Shown piece by piece: positions 60,336 through 64,000 of a stretch of DNA of 64,000 nucleotides. Within the stretch, counting starts at the first letter, position 1, and each line of letters begins with the position of its first letter. The notes under the pieces were generated by a model that did not search any database, was not told where the DNA came from, and was given only the letters and a program-made list of their open reading frames with translations. Origin of the DNA: Balneolaceae bacterium (GTDB lineage Bacteria > Bacteroidota > Rhodothermia > Balneolales > Balneolaceae); NCBI GenBank assembly GCA_006969905.1, contig CP030887.1, positions 496,001-560,000 on the forward strand, written 5' to 3'. A program made the position numbers and the translations under genes.

Positions 60336-62720
60336 ATGAAAAATATAATTTTGTTAGCCACTCTTTGTTTTGGGTTAAATGCAATAACACTTGCTCAAAA
60401 CGATGTAATGATGCAAGCTTTCTATTGGGATGTTCCGGTAGACCAGAATAACCTTAATGGTTTTTGGTGGGACAGCTTAGCAGCGAAAGCGAATAACCTT
60501 TCAACTTCCGGATTTACCGGAATATGGGTTCCTTCACCTTCTAAAGGTAACTTTGGTATTATTGATATGGGTTATGGAATATATGATCACTATGATCTGG
60601 GTAACTATAATCAAAAAGGAACTACCCAAACAAGATTTGGAAGTAGAGCTGAACTTGAAGCTATGATTGACTCCATGCATAATAACGGAGTAGAAGTTTA
60701 TGCCGATATAATTCTCAATCATATTTACTCTAACGGAGATTACTACGATACAAACAATAACCTTGAGGCAAACCCCGATGTTAAAAGCTATGTTTTTGCT
60801 GAAGCTTTTATCAATGGGAATCAATATCAATCTTATCCTACCAATGAAATAACATGGGTAATTCCCAACGCAGCCGCAGGAACCTACTACATTCAAATTG
60901 ATGGATATAATTTAGATTGGGGTGTAAGCCATACCCAACGTGGCTATGATGTTATGATAGACTGGACGGGTGCTGGCCCAACCACTACTACTGTATGGGA
61001 GAGTGAGCCAAATAATGGTGGAGGGAACTACAATGCTGTTTCTACATCAGGAACAACCGTTAGAGGGCATATGAATAACGGAACGGATATTGATGAATAT
61101 GAAATAACATTAAGTTCTTCTTCGGATATAGTTATAAAGTTAACTGCCCGGAAAGAAGGAGTTGACAGTGGCGGCAACTGGGAATGGCAATGGGCTGATC
61201 AAAACAATGGCTATTACCCAACAGCTGTTTGGTTTGGTGGTACTAACCTCGCGAATACCACCCTGGAAGCTCAAACCGGAACTTCTATAACTTATCCTAC
61301 CCATACCGGTACGGGCGAAGCTAACTATTCATGGGATCATGATGATTTTCATCCCGTAGATTCTAATGACTGGCTTGGATATCCGGGAAATGACGAAGTT
61401 ATTACTAATACTAAATTCTTTGGCAACGACTTGAATACTTTCAGTACAACTGTTACAAACAGACTTGAGGACTGGGGTTACTGGATGGCAAACCAAATCA
61501 AATTTGATGGTTTTCGTTTAGACTTTGTTAGAGGCTTCCAGGAAACTATGGTTGCTGATTGGGTGAATAATCTTCCACTACTAAATGGTTCTCAACGTTT
61601 TATTGTTGGGGAGTATTGGGGTAATGCTCAATCTATTAAGTCCTGGGTGAATCATGTCACTAATGGCACTTCATCTGTTACTTCTACTACAACAACCGGA
61701 GCTGATGTGGATGCCTTCGATTTCCCATTGAAGTTCTCGCTTAATAGTATTGTTAATAATACATCCGGCTCCGCTGATATAACTGCCATACTAGATCATG
61801 CTGGAATGGTCAGAAACAACACCGGAAACTCACTCTCTGGAACTGAGATTGTAACTTTTGCTGATAACCATGATACCGGAAAAGAGCATGACAAATGGGT
61901 ATTTAGTGATTGGGATATGGCCTACGCCTATATCCTTACTCACGAAGGCCGGCCTTGTGTTTTCTACTCTCACTACTATGGTGTTGAACAGGAAGATGCA
62001 CATGGAGGTTCTTATACCACCCAGGCGCCAACAAGTCTTCAAAAGGATATCGATAACCTAATTCATATCCGTAAAAACTACTTAGGTGGTTCTCTGGAAG
62101 TACTAAGTGCGGATGGGGCGCCTTATCCTGCAGCTGATGCTGCCGATGTTTATGTAGCAAGGCGTGAAGGTAACGGCACAAAAACCGGTGCCATTATCGT
62201 AATAAATGACAATAGTACTTCTACAAAAGGATTATGGGTTGATCATACCACCGGAAGTGCACTATGGACTAATGATTACCTGGTTAATGTTGAAACCGGT
62301 GACAGTACATTAGTTCAGGGAGATGGCCGTGTTTATGTAGAAGCTCCTGCCCGGGATTTTGCAGTTTATGTGCCTGCAAGTGAGTTCTCTACAACCCTGC
62401 CCCGAAGTAAGGCAGTATCAGGCCCAGAAAGAGTACGTGAAGATAACTCTTCTCCGGAAGAATTTGCGCTTATGGATAACTATCCAAATCCGTTCAATCC
62501 TTCCACAAATATTTCCTTCACTATTCCTGCTCAAGGTAAAGTTACAGTTACCATCTATAATGCCCTTGGTCAAAAAGTAGCTACCCTGGCAGATCGTTCT
62601 TTTAATCAAGGGATGCATACTCTTACATGGAATGCGCAAAATGCTTCCAGTGGATTGTATATCTATTCTATAGATTTTAACGGTTCCCGAATAAGTAAGA
62701 AAATGACCCTTCTTAAATAA
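60336..62720 (+). CDS. Secreted GH13 alpha-amylase with internal insert and C-terminal sorting domain
   Basis: This 794-residue protein has a signal peptide (1-21). The GH13 barrel keeps all four conserved regions: ADIILNH (124-129), FDGFRLDFVRG with nucleophile D396, VGEYWG with acid/base E426, and FADNHDTG with D513. Residues about 160-330, in the B-domain position, hold a long insert with WESEPNNGGGNYNAVSTSGT and beta-strands, resembling a pre-peptidase or carbohydrate-binding sandwich. The last about 85 residues are a sorting domain (MDNYPNPFNPSTNISFTIPA...ISKKMTLLK). It should degrade starch-like glucans at the surface or outside. A LacI-type operator precedes it and a terminator follows. 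Confidence 0.94.
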   Translation: MKNIILLATLCFGLNAITLAQNDVMMQAFYWDVPVDQNNLNGFWWDSLAAKANNLSTSGFTGIWVPSPSKGNFGIIDMGYGIYDHYDLGNYNQKGTTQTRFGSRAELEAMIDSMHNNGVEVYADIILNHIYSNGDYYDTNNNLEANPDVKSYVFAEAFINGNQYQSYPTNEITWVIPNAAAGTYYIQIDGYNLDWGVSHTQRGYDVMIDWTGAGPTTTTVWESEPNNGGGNYNAVSTSGTTVRGHMNNGTDIDEYEITLSSSSDIVIKLTARKEGVDSGGNWEWQWADQNNGYYPTAVWFGGTNLANTTLEAQTGTSITYPTHTGTGEANYSWDHDDFHPVDSNDWLGYPGNDEVITNTKFFGNDLNTFSTTVTNRLEDWGYWMANQIKFDGFRLDFVRGFQETMVADWVNNLPLLNGSQRFIVGEYWGNAQSIKSWVNHVTNGTSSVTSTTTTGADVDAFDFPLKFSLNSIVNNTSGSADITAILDHAGMVRNNTGNSLSGTEIVTFADNHDTGKEHDKWVFSDWDMAYAYILTHEGRPCVFYSHYYGVEQEDAHGGSYTTQAPTSLQKDIDNLIHIRKNYLGGSLEVLSADGAPYPAADAADVYVARREGNGTKTGAIIVINDNSTSTKGLWVDHTTGSALWTNDYLVNVETGDSTLVQGDGRVYVEAPARDFAVYVPASEFSTTLPRSKAVSGPERVREDNSSPEEFALMDNYPNPFNPSTNISFTIPAQGKVTVTIYNALGQKVATLADRSFNQGMHTLTWNAQNASSGLYIYSIDFNGSRISKKMTLLK

Positions 62721-62726
62721 AAAAGT

Positions 62727-62753
62727 AAAGAGCCCCTACCGGGGCTCTTTTTA
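62727..62753. terminator. Bidirectional terminator between the amylase and meaB genes
   Basis: Arms aaagagcccc (62727-62736) and ggggctcttt (62741-62750), perfect, with loop TACC and T runs. It overlaps the last codons of the convergent meaB gene. Confidence 0.9.
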
Positions 62754-63728
62754 ATTGCCCTTATTATTAAAGAGTTCAATCATCTTTACGGATGCTGCTG
62801 AGGGTGTAAGCTCCCCCTGTTCAATTTTAGCAATCAACTCTTCTGCTCTTTTCTTGTTTTCCGGAAAAGTCCACAAATTATTCAAAACTTCATCTTCAGT
62901 TAATCGCTTAAACCAATTTAGCTGCTGGTTTTTTCTGTTCGACTGAAATATGCCTTCTTCTTTTAATTTATAAGTGAATTGGTGAATGCCCTCCCAAACA
63001 TCACTTATTCCTTTTTCGTGAATGGAACTGACCATAAAAAACTGTACGGGATTACTCTCATACTTTGCAGCAACTAAATGAAATGCATTTTTGTATTCTG
63101 TTATCGTACGTTCAGCGAGTTTCTCCTGGTCTCCATCGGCTTTGTTTATAACCAGAACATCAGTTATCTCCATGATTCCGCGTTTTATGCCCTGCAATGA
63201 GTCGCCGGCGCCGGGAAGCATCAAAACCATGAAGCAATCTACCATTGAAGCTACTTCAAATTCACTTTGCCCTACACCCACCGTTTCAACAAGTATGATA
63301 TCGTAACCGGCAGCTTCACACAGCAACATCGATTCACGTGTCCGCTTTGCCACACCACCCAGGGTACCAGAGGTGGGAGAGGGCCGGATAAAGGCCTCCT
63401 CTTTAGAAGACAAAGTCTCCATCCGGGTTTTGTCACCCAGGATACTGCCTCCGGTTGCCGGACTGCTGGGGTCAACTGCTAAAACAGCAACCTTATGCCC
63501 CTGCTCAATCAAGAGGTTTCCAAATGCCTCAATAAAGGTGCTTTTGCCTACTCCCGGAACCCCGGAAATGCCTACCCTTATTGTATCTTTTTCTCCTTTC
63601 AGCTGATCGAGCAACTGAATGGCTTTTTTGTGATCAGATTGCCGGTTACTCTCAACCAGAGTTATGGCTTTTGCAAGTGTTCTTCTTCTGCCCTCGCGGA
63701 TTCCTTTTGCCAGTTCCTCAACCGTCAT
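62751..63728 (-). CDS. meaB: Methylmalonyl-CoA mutase-associated GTPase MeaB
   Basis: This 325-residue P-loop GTPase of the MeaB/ArgK family has Walker [78 protein letters not shown] and the base-specificity NKAD. It protects and reloads the cobalamin cofactor of methylmalonyl-CoA mutase. Its ATG overlaps the stop of the mutase gene (ATGA), so the two are translationally coupled. Confidence 0.96.
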   Translation of the reverse strand: MTVEELAKGIREGRRRTLAKAITLVESNRQSDHKKAIQLLDQLKGEKDTIRVGISGVPGVGKSTFIEAFGNLLIEQGHKVAVLAVDPSSPATGGSILGDKTRMETLSSKEEAFIRPSPTSGTLGGVAKRTRESMLLCEAAGYDIILVETVGVGQSEFEVASMVDCFMVLMLPGAGDSLQGIKRGIMEITDVLVINKADGDQEKLAERTITEYKNAFHLVAAKYESNPVQFFMVSSIHEKGISDVWEGIHQFTYKLKEEGIFQSNRKNQQLNWFKRLTEDEVLNNLWTFPENKKRAEELIAKIEQGELTPSAASVKMIELFNNKGN

Positions 63729-64000
63729 ACTTTTTTAGACCGGATTTCATCAATCACTTCTGATGCAGCTTTTGGGATATTGGTTCCCGGACCAAATATA
63801 GCTGAAACTCCCGATTTGTAAAGGAAATCATAATCTTGAACAGGAATTACACCTCCGGCTACAATAACAATATCTCCTGCTCCTTCTTCATTCAAAATTT
63901 TGATGAGCTCGGGAATTAATGTCTTGTGGCCTGCTGCCAGTGTAGATACACCTATAACATGTACATCATTCTCGATTGCCTGCTTGGCTGCTTCATCAGG
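63725..64000 (-). CDS. Methylmalonyl-CoA mutase, C-terminal cobalamin-binding part (5' end outside window)
   Basis: The frame runs off the right edge; 91 C-terminal residues are visible. They match the end of the B12-binding domain: [39 protein letters not shown], and [20 protein letters not shown]. The cobalamin histidine motif DxHxxG should lie upstream, beyond the window. The mutase interconverts methylmalonyl-CoA and succinyl-CoA in propionate and branched-chain metabolism. It is coupled to meaB. Confidence 0.92.
   Translation of the reverse strand, partial: PDEAAKQAIENDVHVIGVSTLAAGHKTLIPELIKILNEEGAGDIVIVAGGVIPVQDYDFLYKSGVSAIFGPGTNIPKAASEVIDEIRSKKV

Overview
The window looks like a chromosomal segment of a marine or saline member of the Balneolales/Rhodothermota (Bacteroidota-like) lineage. 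The evidence is two secreted proteins ending in the NYPNPFNPST-type secretion sorting domain, a GldC homologue, SbtA/SbtB, sparse Shine-Dalgarno sequences, and moderate GC with many Bacteroidota-type gene families. There are no rRNA genes, CRISPR arrays, integrases or prophage genes. One tRNA (Arg-ACG) is present. The left edge cuts katG and the right edge cuts a methylmalonyl-CoA mutase gene.

Layout. 1-16 kb is mixed housekeeping and accessory genes: catalase-peroxidase tail, MFS carrier, endonuclease III, a Memo-family protein carrying an in-frame palindromic repeat, GldC, APH-like kinase, DUF418 protein, a REP-associated transposase (RAYT) among REP-like palindromes, a PadR/FtsX-permease pair, GNAT, a frameshifted YdeI-like gene, an Asp/Asn hydroxylase-like protein and RluD. 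At 16.1-16.6 kb a four-helix-bundle gene is bounded by a perfect 31-bp inverted repeat and a CAAT duplication that touches the recN start codon. This looks like an intervening-sequence (IVS)-type element outside rRNA. 18-29 kb holds a secreted c-type cytochrome, a D-2-hydroxyacid dehydrogenase (FAD/Fe-S), L-2-hydroxyglutarate oxidase, two metzincin proteases, a TlpA lipoprotein and S-adenosylhomocysteinase.

29.8-41.9 kb is a phosphonate cell-surface locus. PEP mutase (fused to a cytidylyltransferase-like domain), phosphonopyruvate decarboxylase and 2-aminoethylphosphonate (AEP) transaminase would make AEP. A LicC-like nucleotidyltransferase, LicD, a Stealth-type sugar-phosphate transferase, GT4, GT92, a CDP-alcohol phosphatidyltransferase, a PLD-like enzyme and an MMPL exporter could activate AEP as CMP-AEP and place it on a glycan, a lipid or both. 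The product is inferred, not known.

Downstream of tRNA-Arg is an AT-rich four-gene block (SsuABC/NrtABC-like ABC importer plus a membrane-anchored pentapeptide-repeat protein) that looks acquired. 46-54 kb has an S9 peptidase, a dense dispersed-repeat field, the SbtA bicarbonate transporter with its PII-like SbtB, and an ECF sigma/DGPF/DUF6265 operon. 54-64 kb has PaiB-like protein, hybrid histidine kinase, SufE, an output-less PAS protein, a frameshifted sulfatase-modifying-factor-like lipoprotein, acyl-CoA dehydrogenase, a secreted alpha-amylase behind a LacI-type operator, and the meaB/mutase operon.

Recurring theme: short palindromic repeats (attcc...ggaat and gttccg...cggaac families) occupy many intergenic spaces, and related palindromes sit inside one coding gene. 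Two genes (YdeI-like, SUMF1-like) carry single-base frameshifts.
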